From NCBI GenBank assembly GCA_001179505.1, contig CDMY01000335.1, positions 14,636-62,407 of the forward strand: DNA of 47,772 nucleotides, given 5' to 3'. The position numbers and the translations under genes were made by a program. Below the pieces are notes generated by a model. The model saw only the letters and a list, made by a program, of their open reading frames with translations. It searched no databases and had not been told where the DNA came from. Source of the stretch: Vitrella brassicaformis. Lineage: Eukaryota; Sar; Vitrellaceae. How positions within the stretch are numbered: the first letter of the stretch is position 1; the number at the start of each line of letters is the position of its first letter. Shown here in pieces: positions 35,465-46,900 of the stretch.

Positions 35465-36716
35465 TCAGAGGCGATGGTCGAGGCCATCGAGCCCACACGA
35501 GCACTGGTCGCCCCGAAGTGCTTCGAGTCGGGCGAGTTGGACCAAGAGTCGGTGGGCGTCTCGGGAGGGAGCAGACGGCTGCTGCTGCTGGTGCTGCTTG
35601 AAGGCCACGGCGTACTGTACTTCGTTTATTCCATTCTTCGGACCGTCCACCTCACTGGCCGGGTGACCCACACACACAGAGAGAGCGAGAGAGAGAGAAA
35701 GAGAGAGAGAGAGAAGGGACACACATGCGTCTCTGCGGGCTTGGGCGTGGCGTGGGTTGGTGGAGGGGGGAAGAGTACCTGCAGTAGCGTCGCATCTCTT
35801 CGACGGTCCGTGTGGTGCCTCCAGGAATGCGATGTCAGCACCCATTATTGCGTGGACAGCCTGGCAGCGGCGGATAGCCTCGTCGAGCCTGCACCCACAC
35901 ACCCACCGACACCCACACGATAGTTGTTTCTTGAATGCTTGTCGACTCTGTTCTCTCCTCCCTCTCGCATCTCTCTCATCCGAGGGACGCCCGCGCGTCG
36001 GTGCGGGCCAGGATGCACATGTCAGCGCCCCCACTCCTGACACACACAGACATCCACACCAAGGACATAACATATGAGAGACTGCACGCAATGGGTGCGG
36101 TGTGGCCGAGCGCACCGCGCGTCTATGGCGGCCTTGACGCGCATGCAGGCGTCTTCGAGTGGGGTGGCCTCCTTGCCGGCAGTGTGGCCGCACTTCTTGG
36201 GCGCCACCTGCACGTCCACGCCTGCACAGGGATACCCCTGCACCGTCCTCTTGATGTTGACCGCATTGCCTGTTGGACCGACGTCGACACACACAATGTG
36301 TGTGTCGTCATTGTGTGTGTCGTGTGTGCAGATGGCCGCCTGCAGTGCTTACCATATCTGGTGTCGCCATCAGCGACACACTTGTGACGGCCTCCGTGAT
36401 GGCTCGGCAGCCGTCCAGCATCTCAGAGTAGGCCAGCATCTGCGCGTCGGGGAATGAACGTGCACCAGGCACTGAGAAGCCGCTGACAAACGAACAGGGG
36501 AACCCCGACGGACATAGACAGCCCAGCCGCACACACACGATGGATGGATGCAGATCTCTGCTGCTCTTTCCCTTGATGCATCGTACCTTCCTCCTCGACG
36601 ATCTGGGCGAGTTGAGGAGCTCACGCAGGCTTTCGGCAGGTCTGGATTGTCTGTAGGGAGGCCGTGAAAAGCACACACCCAAGCTTGCACACATCCGACA
36701 CGGAGGACGCCCCCAT
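35465..36716 (-). pseudogene. Broken PEP mutase/isocitrate lyase-family gene
   Basis: Pieces of the ICL/PEP-mutase superfamily (Mg-dependent C-C or C-P lyases and mutases) appear in family order on the minus strand. They are SLRELL (~36612), FSVPGARSFPDAQMLAYSEM (~36430-36478), ADGDTRYG then NAVNIKRTVQGY (~36355-36380, ~36235-36268), PKKCGHTAGKEA (~36165-36205), ADMCILARTDARA (~36000-36035), EAIRRCQAVHAIMGADIAFL (~35830-35890) and TVEEMRRYC (~35780-35812). The frames do not join. The FPDAQML block and the ADGD block sit in different frames of one exon with no room for an intron. The FLEAP and TVEEMRRYC blocks are likewise offset. The usual Glu-Asp pair before PKKCGH is absent, and the N-terminal DALSA region is not found. 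Decay is the simplest reading; base-calling errors are the alternative. Confidence 0.6.
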
Positions 36717-36747
36717 TCTTGTCATTATCAAAACAGCCTTTCTCATC

Positions 36748-38568
36748 ATGTCGCCCCGTCCCTGTGTTGTTTTGGCTGCCTTCCATCTGCTGACGTTGCT
36801 GAGCTGCCTCCCGGTGACTCTGGGCTGGCGACACCTTCTCCATCGGCATGAGCGTTGCCGACGCCAGCCGCGGCTTCCTCCAGAGGGATGTCCCCCGGTT
36901 GTCCCTGATGTTCTCCTCGGTGGGCGAGCAAACAGACCGGCGCTCCATCATCTTCATCTTGCATGGATGCAATGCCTTTGGTGGCCACCATGAATGCAGG
37001 ATGCCACGCCCCTACTCACGGACTCAGCCCCAGGGATGGGGAGCTGCCCTTCCTCTTCCAGGAGTGGCATCCACAGCAGTGGTCTGCGCCTCTATGCGTG
37101 CTGACAATGCATGCATGCTTTTGTCTATTGGTTTTTGTTTCGTTGTCTCCAGGACACTTGACAAGTTTATGGGCAAGTTTGTGTTCATCGATTACGAGCG
37201 TGATGTGGAGCTGCCGCGGAGCTTCAGTGGATACGACAAAAACAAGGAAGTGGTAGAGTTTGAGACGGCAGACCACCACATCGTCGAGGAGGCCAGGGAC
37301 TGGGAGATATCTCGTCACGGAAACCCTCATTACCATCCGTTTCCCTGGAAGGGCCTCGCAAACGTTCCCATCAAGCCCCATTACTGGCAGCTCGACCTCA
37401 CTGATACTCAACAGATAACTGATACTGAAAAAACAGCACCCACTCGCTCACTGTGTATCTCTCTGTCATGAATGAATTCATGCATGCAGGTGTATTCAGC
37501 CCATTCGTCACTTGGGCTGCCACTCAACCACTTCAAGGTTATCGTACTTGTGTATTACCCTCAGGTGAACCAATGAGGGGTACGAGACATTTGCACCAGT
37601 GTATTGTTCTTTTTTCTGCACTCGTATATTGTTGCTAGACCATTTTGCAGCTGCCAGCCTGGCACTGCATTGAGGCGAGAGACATGCACATCGTATTTTC
37701 TGTATGTATGTCACTGCATTGAGGCGAGAGGCATGCACATTGCATTTTTTCTGTGTATATGTCACTGCATTGGCGAGAGGCATGCATATTGTATTTTTTC
37801 TGTGTGTATATCACTGCATTGAGGCGAGAGGCATGCACATTGTATTTCTGTGTGTATATCACTGCATTGCAAAGCATAGCTGCGTGTGTATATCACTGCA
37901 TTGCAAAGCATAGCTGCATTGAGGCGAGAGGCATGCACATTGTATTTTTTCTGTGTGTATATCACTGCATTGCCTTGCATTGAGGCGAGAGGCATGCACA
38001 TTGTATTTTTTCTGTGTGTATATCACTGCATTGAGGCGAGAGGCATGCACATTGTATTTTTTCTGTGTGTATATCACTGCATTGCAAGGCATAGCTGCAT
38101 TGAGGCGAGAGGCATGCACATTGTATTTTTTCTGTGTGTATGTCACTGCATTGCCTTGCATTGAGGCGAGAGGCATGCACATTGTATTTTTTCTGTGTGT
38201 ATATCACTGCATTGAGGCGAGAGGTGGTTTGTGTCTTCAGGCTTTTTTCGGAGGCGAAGGATGCAGCTGCAGTGCGCCACTCGAGGACACGATCTGCTTG
38301 CGCCACACATTTGAGATGCTTGAGGCGGATATTTGCTGGGAAGATGACAAATTGGGCCTTCTTCTGCTATTCAAGTCCTTCACCAAGCTCGCTAAAGAGG
38401 CAGGACTCCAACTCAAACAGCCAGCATATTTCAACAACCAAGGTATGACTCACGCTACGAAAAGTGTAAATATCGTAAGTCCAATTGAGACTGAGATATA
38501 TTTGATGGCTTTTGCGCGTTTTGTTTGCTGCAGGAAAGATGGGCGTCGGATTGCAGCGGGTAAATTGA
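36748..38568 (+). CDS. Presecretory protein of unknown family
   Basis: Proposed exons: 36748-36980, 37153 to about 37420, 37490-37564, 38241-38442 and 38534-38568. The first opens with a clear signal peptide (SPRPCVVLAAFHLLTLLSCL) followed by an Arg/His/Pro-rich stretch lacking acids, which together look like a bipartite plastid-type leader. The mature part reads DKFMGKFVFIDYERDVELP, GYDKNKEVVEFETADHHIVE, SRHGNPHYHPFPWKGLANVP, then VYSAHSSLGLPLNHFKVIVL, FKSFTKLAKEAGLQLKQ and ends NNQGKMGVGLQRVN. Phases agree for the junctions 1-2, 3-4 and 4-5. The donor of exon 2 is unclear: no suitable GT in phase was found. I do not recognise the family. Its start codon lies 31 bp from that of the broken mutase gene, head to head. 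The fourth exon is also open upstream through the intronic repeat. Confidence 0.5.
37672..38222. repeat. 51-bp tandem repeat inside an intron
   Basis: About ten copies of GAGGCGAGAG start near 37672, 37721, 37773, 37821, 37920, 37981, 38034, 38100, 38162 and 38213. The full unit runs GAGGCGAGAGGCATGCACAT, TGTATTTTTTCTGTGTGTAT, ATCACTGCATT (51 bp). Some copies are separated by short extra segments such as GCAAAGCATAGCTGCATT or GCCTTGCATT. The array lies between splice-phase-matched exons (37490-37564 and 38241-38442), so it is probably intronic. Confidence 0.85.
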
Positions 38569-39644
38569 TTCCAAGGCAACACGCAAGGCAACACGCTCAA
38601 GCAGAGTCGCACGCATTCACCGGGGCCAAGACACCCTATTTCCTTTTCCTTTCATAACGGTGGGCCCACGGGGAATGTCTGTCTCTTTGTCTGTCTGTCT
38701 GATCTCGCTGGCTGCCCAGTCTATTGGTGTGCCGCCAGTAGGCAGTGATAGATCTGCCGCACTGCAGGCTGGGCTGGTGGAGTGTAGGTGTTGGCGGTTT
38801 TGCCTACACTCCCACAATTGCACTCCCAGCACTCCCTTGCTCTTTCGACTGCCTGCCTGCCTGCCCGCCTGTCTGGCTGCATGCGTGGTCCGTCTGCACA
38901 TGCATGGATGACGGATTCATGATGGAAGACCAGACCGTGAGACAATACATGGACGGATCGAGAGACACATACCGAAGCGACCATCAACCAGTGAACAAAC
39001 GCCATGCACGCATCTATGGAAACTCTCATTCACACATGATCGGCCCATACAATGTATCGCCTTCTTGTTTGTCATTGCGTGGGCCCGGAAAGTCCACATC
39101 TATATTGTACAACACATGTACCCTCGTTCGCTGAGCACCGCCGCCATCAGTGCAGGGCTTTCCGTGCGCACCCGCAGCTGCTGCTGCACTGTCGACCGAC
39201 AGCTGGCAGTGGCTGCCAGACGCATGCACCGGACAACACACCTGCACATACACGCGCGCCCCACTGCACATGCAGCACAGCCAGTCGCCATGGTCGCACC
39301 TGTGTGTCATGGATCTACCATTGGTACGGCCAGGAACCCGTCCGTGTTGTGACGCTGTGCGGGACGCATGGCTTGTGTGACTACTTGTGACGACTGGAAG
39401 AGACAAACGAAAAGGACGGCTAACGTACTCTATGCCATTCTGCGATTCTGTCATTCCCTCGTGTGCCTGGGATCGTCTGGGTGTCTGCGCGTGTTGTTTG
39501 TTCCGTTGAGTATGCGATAGTTGTTTGTCCATCGTTCGCCAAGACTACGTGGCGCGTTCGTGTGCATGCGCCACTCGCCTCGCCAGCCAATCAATACAAA
39601 TGCGCACACACAAACATGCACATACACACACAACTGAATGGATA
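38569..39644. other. Convergent intergenic region, left of the MITE
   Basis: Contains a TGTC run (38687-38702), a CCTG run (38852-38869) and unique sequence. The ORFs here overlap in several frames with no domain features. No gene supported. Confidence 0.5.
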
Positions 39645-39736
39645 CTGCGAGGGTCGGATAAATGGGACAACGGATATATGGGAAAAACGGTATATGGGAC
39701 ACCCTGGGCCGTGTCCCATTTATCCGACCCTCACAG
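39645..39736. mobile_element. Short MITE with 25-bp terminal inverted repeats and TA duplication
   Basis: Terminal inverted repeats of 25 bp: left 39645-39669, starting CTGCGAGGGTCGGATAAATG; right 39712-39736, ending in the complement CATTTATCCGACCCTCACAG, with a single mismatch between arms. Both ends abut TA (39643-39644 and 39737-39738), the target duplication of Tc1/mariner/pogo transposons. The 42-bp interior repeats GGATATATGGGA and GGTATATGGGAC and has no coding capacity, so this is a non-autonomous foldback or MITE copy. Confidence 0.75.
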
Positions 39737-40251
39737 TATATGTACCAGTCGTATAAAGCTTATGTAAGCTACTCAGCACCGTACCGCACCGCACCACACG
39801 CATTTTGATGGACACAAACACAGATCGATGCGAATGCACAAACGTCAGTCATATGAATGTCCTGTCTGCCCTTGCTGGCTGCAGGGGTCTTTCGATCGGG
39901 CAGGACAAACAAACCAGACAGACGTCACGCGCAAAACGAACGCCTGTGAACAATACGGACTCCCCTCCCATGTACATAAATATCAAAAACGCGCAAATGT
40001 ACAGGCAGGCAGGCAGGCATCCTGATCCCATCCTTCTTGGCCCTCTAGATCTTCTCTTCTGCTGCTCATATATGTGTCGTCTACACTCGGTCTCTCTCAC
40101 TAACTAACCCATGGCTGGCACCCACCCCGTCCTAACGACAGCAAGTCAGTCGGATGGACAAGCCACACACACTAAGTCAAACCACACCCAATCCCATCCC
40201 TCCCTGTCCCCTGTGTGTGTCAGGATGGCCCATCCATCCCCCTCCCTCTAG
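39737..40251. other. Intergenic region between MITE and SBNO stop
   Basis: No coding exon recognised. Contains a GCAGGCAG run (40002-40019) and pyrimidine-rich sequence close to the SBNO stop codon. Confidence 0.5.
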
Positions 40252-43200
40252 CTAGCCGCCCCAGACGTCGGCCAGCCATCGGTAGCCACCATCGCCATTG
40301 AAGTATGGGGGCACGTTGTGGTGCAGGAGGCGTGTGCCAAGGCCTTGGTGAGGTCCGTCGATCATGCCGTGAGCCTGCAGGGCTGGGAGGAGGTAGTGCG
40401 TGACGGCCTGGCTGCACGTCTCGTACGCGGGCTCGGGGAAGACGAGAGAGAACAGATGCATGGTGACCTACACATACACACAGGTGTTTCTGTGTCTGTC
40501 TGTGTCTGTGTCTGTGTGTGTCTGTTGTTGGCCGACTGGCTTACTTACCACGTCCTGCGACGTCATGGCAGGGTCGCGGTAGGCGGGCTGCTGCCGCCGC
40601 AGATGCTCAAACAATGCCACGGCCAGACGGAAAACTGAACGATCCATCGACACACACACCATGACACACACACATACACACAAATGCATCCAAGTCTGTC
40701 TGCCTGGCTGGCTGACTGACCGAGGTCTTTGAGGTGATGTGGCGGTAGGGGTGTGACCGGCCGACCGGCAGCAACGGCACCGACATCACCATGGCCACCT
40801 GACCGGTTGATAAGGAACAACACACGACCAACAGAGGCCCCACCTGTGACTCCATCCATCTCCCTCCCTCTCTCCCTCCCTGTCCCACCCAGGAACAGAT
40901 TCGCCGCAGTATTCTTGAGACCGCTGAACAGACCCACACCGCCGAACAGACCGCCCGCAGACGCCGGAGGGGGCGGGGGCTGGTACATCCCTCGGCCGCT
41001 GTGGATGTTGTCACTGGTGCTGTTGCCGGCGCTATGGTTGTTGGCGTAGTACGCCCCTGGCTGTGCCGCCCAGTTGTAGCTGCCCCGTCCCGGCTGCTGC
41101 GTGTGCGTGTGCTTGGTGGTGTTGGGCGGCATGCGTGGCGGTTGAAAGAGCTGGGTGGCCCTGGCATTGGGTTTGATGATGCTCAGGCCGCGTGTGGTGT
41201 CGATGTGGATCATGTGGGCGGCCATGAGGGCGCGGATGACCTTCTGCGCGCGGCGGAGCGACACGGACTTGGGGCGCACCGCACCCTGCTCGACCAACAT
41301 GTGGAGCAGCTGCACAGAACAGACAGCAGAGCACAGAACAGAAAGAGAGAAAGGCCTTGAGTGGTGACGGTGTGGTGCTTGCCTTGACGATGGAGTTGAT
41401 GGGCTTGTAGTTGCCATGAGGGAGAGCCATGATGGTCGACGCCAGCTGACACTTCTGGTCAATATCTGCACTCACTCAGACATGAGAGACAGAGAGAGAG
41501 AGAGAGAGGGGTGGATGGGTGGGTGTGTTTGTATGGTGAATAGTACACATGTGCTGGTACCGTCCACATGGCCGTCGTCATCGTCTTGGTCGAATATGTT
41601 GTTCTCCTGGATGATCTTGACCATGAGCTTGGTGTCAGCCACCAACGCAGGCTCCAGCTCTATGCCGACAATGGCCACACCTGCACTCACACACACCATA
41701 CCATATCACACCACACCACATAGATAGATATGTGGCCCGGCCCGCCGGGTGAGCGGCTGCCGCTGACTGACTGACGTGTGTTGTCGTCCCTGGCTCTGGA
41801 AATGACCAACTGTTCGCCTGACGCACCGGACCACACACACCCCACAGAATCATTCGCCATAAACACCACCCACCCTCCCGCACCATACAGAACCAACCCA
41901 AGCCAGCCCACCGACCTTTGTTGCGCGTCTTGAAGAAGAACTCGGCCATGTCGGCGTCCTTGCCCCGTCCCTCGTCGCGATCGCCATCGTCGTCATCCCA
42001 CTCACCGTCCGACTCATCCACACGCACGGTGCGACGACTGCCGGTGCCAGTGGCATTGCTGCCGGTGTTGGTGGCGGTGGCGGTGGCACGTCGCAGACGG
42101 CGGGTGGACCCCCCGGCCTTGGGCGTGGCGGTGAAGCGGCGGCGCTTCTTGGCCGTGGCCATGCTGGTGGTGTGGGGGTTGGTGTAGGGGCTGCTCATAT
42201 TGGGCATGCCGCTGCTGTCGTTGTCATGGGTGTCATGAGCAGACTTGACGGGGAAGACGTCCGTCGGCTGCTGTAGAGGAGGAGGAAGAGAGAGGGAGGG
42301 AAAGGTGCGTCTGGGCGTGCGTGTGTGTGTGTGGCTTACGCCTCCGTTGACGGTGAACTGTTTGTCGAGGAAGCCGAAGGACGACAGAATGTTGCCACTC
42401 AGGATGTGGGCGTCGACCTGCAGACAGACAGACATCCACCCACAACATCCACACGTAAGTAACACACGAACAGACAGACATAGAGAGAAGATCTAGATTG
42501 CAATGCACCCACCCACCCACCCATCGCTCGGCTCGCTCACCGTGCGCATCTCTTTAGTACACAGACGGTCACTGCCAAAGGAGAGAGGGAGGGAGGCGGG
42601 CAGGCATCTGCGTCGGCTGTGGGTGCACTGCACATATGTACTTGTTTTGCCCGCGGACGATGTGTCTTCCGTAGCTGTCGAGATCGAGAGTCTGCGGCCG
42701 AGTGGTATATTGGCTGCAGTATAGAACACACACGCCGTACTTGTGTGTGTGTGTGTGTGTGTGTGCCGATTTCGTGTGCAGAGAGAGAGAAAGAGAGAGA
42801 GAGAGGTGTGGGTTTACGCCCATACATGTGGCAGCAGCCGGTGTTGGCGAGATGATACCACCGCGTCCAGTGCTGCCGGATGTGCCTGAGGTCGTCCACC
42901 ATCTTTCCGCCACCGTCATGATGCTTCTTGTTGACAGCGATCTTCTGCACACACACAGGCATTCAGGTCCAACCAACGAAGAGATCTCATGCACTGCAAG
43001 TGGCTGGCAAGTGGATGTGGTGTGTGCGTCCGTACGGTGTAGAGTCCCGAGCCGCGATGCCTCTTGAGCTGGGCGGAGGTCAGCGTCTGCTTGCGACACC
43101 CCTGATGCGATTGAGTCATCATCATGCCCACACACACAACACTGCACCTGTCTGTCTCTCTGTCTGTCCGTCTGTCTGTCTGTCTGTGTGTCGTGCATAC

Positions 43201-43902
43201 GATGTTGGGCTGGTAGACATGATGCTCGACAGTCGACTGAGAGGCAGACAGAGAGTGAGGGCCATCCATCCGTCCATTCGGTCACGCCTCTCTCTGTGCG
43301 CGCGAGTGCAGTGCAGTGCAGTGCAGTCTGGGTCTCCCGACCGACCGAGGCCAGACTTTCCCTAGCAGCGAGGATGAGGATCGGCAGACGGGCTGGGGCC
43401 TCAACCGAGCGAGGATTGTACCTGCACACACACACACACACACACACATCCACAGAGGGAGGGAGAGAAGGGTGTGCGCGTGTGTGGCATGGCCCCTGCT
43501 GGCTGACCAGTAGAAGCCCTCCATCGTCCTCTCCTTGTGTGGCGCACGTCTGACGCCCTTGCGGTCCTTCTTCTTGCGCACGGTCAGATACAAACTCTTG
43601 GCCGCCTCGAAATCAATGCCTCGGTCGACCCTCCCGTGAGTGTACCACTGCACACAGAGGGAGGGAGAGAGGGGGGGGAGGGATGGAGCCATCCTTTGTG
43701 GAGCTCTGTTGTGTGTTGCGCGGTTGCTTACGGTCTCTGCCTGAGTGTCTGGGTCTCTGGCGATGACCTCGTGCGCGTGGAAGTTGACGCTCTGCGGGGC
43801 ATTGGACGCGCCTCGAAACACGCGGTTGAGGTCCTGGATGGTGTCCCGGTCACGACAGGCGCCTCGGTTGGTCCGCTCCTTCTCAGCCAATATGACTGCA
43901 CA

Positions 43903-43937
<35 letters not shown>

Positions 43938-46900
43938 GCTATAGGTGTGCAGCGGGGGGCTTGTCGCATGCAGTGAGGAGTGGCTTACACATGAGCCATT
44001 CAAAGATGCTGTTTTGGATCTTGGGGTCCATCATCAGCAGTCGGTTCATGAAGCTCCGCAGGTTGACGGTCTTCTTGTTGACGCGCAGCAGAGGATCCTG
44101 GACGGACGAAGGCGGCTCACACGACGGACACCATAATCAACAGACGCACGTGTGCCTCTCCCCTCCCTCCATCCGAGGTCAAGGCGTCTGTGTACCTCTG
44201 GTTCGATGAGCCCCGTGATGCCGACGTTCTCGAGCTCAGTCAGGGCCGCCCGGGCGAAGGACGCAAAGTCGTCGAAGTGCCTGTAGCGCACCACACCCAA
44301 GACCATGGTCGGATGGATGGATGGATGTGTGTGTGTGTCTTTGTGTGGTCCTCAGTCACTTCTGGTAGGCGTATTCGTGTTGCGGCATGGTGTCGTCCTC
44401 GTGCTCCTCGTCATCGCCATCGCCATCGCCGTCTCCCTCCTCCGCCTCCTCACCGCCACCGTTGCCCCCATCCTCACAGGGCACACCCACACCCACGCCG
44501 CTCGACTGCTCTCCCATGTCCTCGTTGTCATCGTCGTCGTCCACAATGATGGCGTCGTGCAGACCGCTGCCCCCCGACGCTGCAGCAGCTGCTGCTGGGG
44601 TGCCCTTGGTGTTGGTGTTGGTGTTGGCCCCGTCGTCGGAGCTTGGCACATCCGACATGATGTCGTCATCCGGCGCACGGGCCTGCCACACACAAGACAC
44701 ACAGAGAGAGGGAGAGTGAGGGTGTGCGTCGGTGGTGTGGTGCTGCGGGTGTGACTGACTGACTGACCATGGACTCATCCATGGCGTTGGCAAAGTCATC
44801 CTGATCAAGCGATGGCACACATGACATGGGGCTGGCTGGCTCTATCGCTGGCTCTTTGCGTGTCCTGGCTCGGCTGTTTTGTGGCTGTGTACGTCAGTCG
44901 AGCCCTTTTTGAGGTCGTCGAACAGCGTCTTGAGGGCCGCATTGCCACTCTTGGTCTGTTCAGTATTGGCAGACATATACAGACCACCACGTCCACATAC
45001 AAAGACATTCATTCAGGTGTGCCCACCCCGTGGGCTGGGCACTGCACACCTGAATGTCGAAGTCAGCCAGTGTGGCGTCCTCCGCTTCCCCACAGGCACA
45101 TCGACGATCGCCCCGCGTCAACGCACCTAATGTTTGGCCCATACACATACACACACAGACACAGACACGTGTGTGTGGGGGTCCATCCATGGCTGTCTCC
45201 CTGACCGAGCATCTTCATGCGCCTCGCGATGGTGGAGGTGAATCGGATCTCGCCGCCCATCTCGGTGACTATCACATGGAACTCGGGAAGGTGCAGCTGG
45301 TTGGAGCGGTGCACACGGCCGAACTGCTGGACGGCCTGGAAAAGAAAGACCCGCACACACACACGCGGAGCAACCCCACGCAACTTTAGATGGGCACGTG
45401 GTGTGTTGTGTGCGCGCGCGTGTGTGTGTGTGCCTTGTCGGCGGCCCAGGGTAGCTCCAGGGTGTACTATGGCACACACACACACACCCAGACAGGGATG
45501 GAGGGATGGATGGAATAGAATCATGCATGTCGATACATACCATGACTCTTGGACGCTTGTTGAGGCCTTCCATGGCTCTGTCGGCGTGAAGGGAAATCCC
45601 TGCAGAGGCCGCCTCAGTGATGACCGCCACACGCTTGCTTCCTTCCTGAAACGCACGCCGCTCCCTACACATACACACACACACACACACAGCTGTAAGT
45701 ATTGACGTGTTTGTCTGTGTGTGTCTGTGTGTGGGTGTGGCTCAATGAGTGCGGTGCCAGACGAGTTGTTGATGGATTTGACGCCCTCGGTGCTGTTATC
45801 CTCGGCCACGTCGGCGGTGCGCCGCACATACTCCTGCACATACCATATCAGTACCCATGGGACAATGCCTGCTTGGTTGGGTGGATGGATGGATGGATAG
45901 ATGTGCGTGTGTGTATCTGATCTGATGCGTACCATCGCGCCCGTGTCGGGGTCTTCCTCGTAGCGATATGTGCGGCCTGTCAGCTCGGCGACGCGCGTGG
46001 GACCACCGAAACTAATAGGCACACACACACACACACACGTCGATGTGCGGATGAAGAGAAGCCTCGTGTGGAAGTGTGGGTGGAGAGGATCTGTCAGGTG
46101 GTTGGTGGCTTACCGTCGGATGAGCTCATCTAGCGGGTTGGCGGGCAGCTGGAGCTGCTTGATGCGCTCCACTGCACCAACGACGCTCATCCGCTGCCCC
46201 TTGGTGGCCGTGCGGTGTGTGATGTGAGGTCGTGCGCTTACTGAGTTGGTTCTTCCGCGCCAGATAGTCGCCAACTTCAGTGCCGTGCTCATCCTGGGTC
46301 TTGAACCACTGCTCACATGCATCCCCCCACACACACAGACAGCCGATACGATACAACCTCTCGCCAGCCCACCCACCCATCCCTACCGACCCGCTCGATG
46401 ACTTTGAGCGGAATCAGCTCAAGCCCAGCGGTATCCATGGCCTCCTGATTGGCGTCGCCCATCACATCCGCCAGCGAATTCTCGTTGTCCTTCTCGCGCT
46501 CGGCGGCGTCGCGCTCGGCGGCGTCGCGCTCGGCCTTCTCTCGCTGACGCGCCTCGCCTGTCGACCACCTGCACAAGGAGGGAGGGAGGGAGGGAGGGGT
46601 GGGCTGGTGGCTGGTGTGATGGTGTGTGTGTGGGTTATTACACACATACAGGGAGAAGACCACGGCTTTCCCGGCGTTGAGGTCTCTCCGCTGCAGCCAT
46701 CCACCCAGCACAGCCATCCATCCATCCATCCATCGATCCATTGCCTCCACCCTGTGTGACGTGACGCGCCCCTTACTGCTCGTTTGGCTGCCGTGGGTAT
46801 CTTGATGGCGACCAGCAGCACACGAAAGAAGCGCTGCTCGGCACCGAAGAAGTTCAGGTTTGCTACGCTGCATGTGCATGTGCATTGCAGTGACACACCA

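Noticed and set aside
37672-38222. Tandem array as a CRISPR
   Set aside because: The units are near-identical and directly abutting or separated by recurring short inserts, not unique spacers; the context is a eukaryotic intron.
37635-38306. Minus-strand ORFs through the 51-bp array as genes
   Set aside because: They are open only because the unit is a multiple of three without stops; there are no starts, splice context or domain features.
39026-39532. Overlapping ORFs on both strands around 39.0-39.5 kb
   Set aside because: Mutually overlapping shadows rich in Cys, His and Arg with no recognisable motif.
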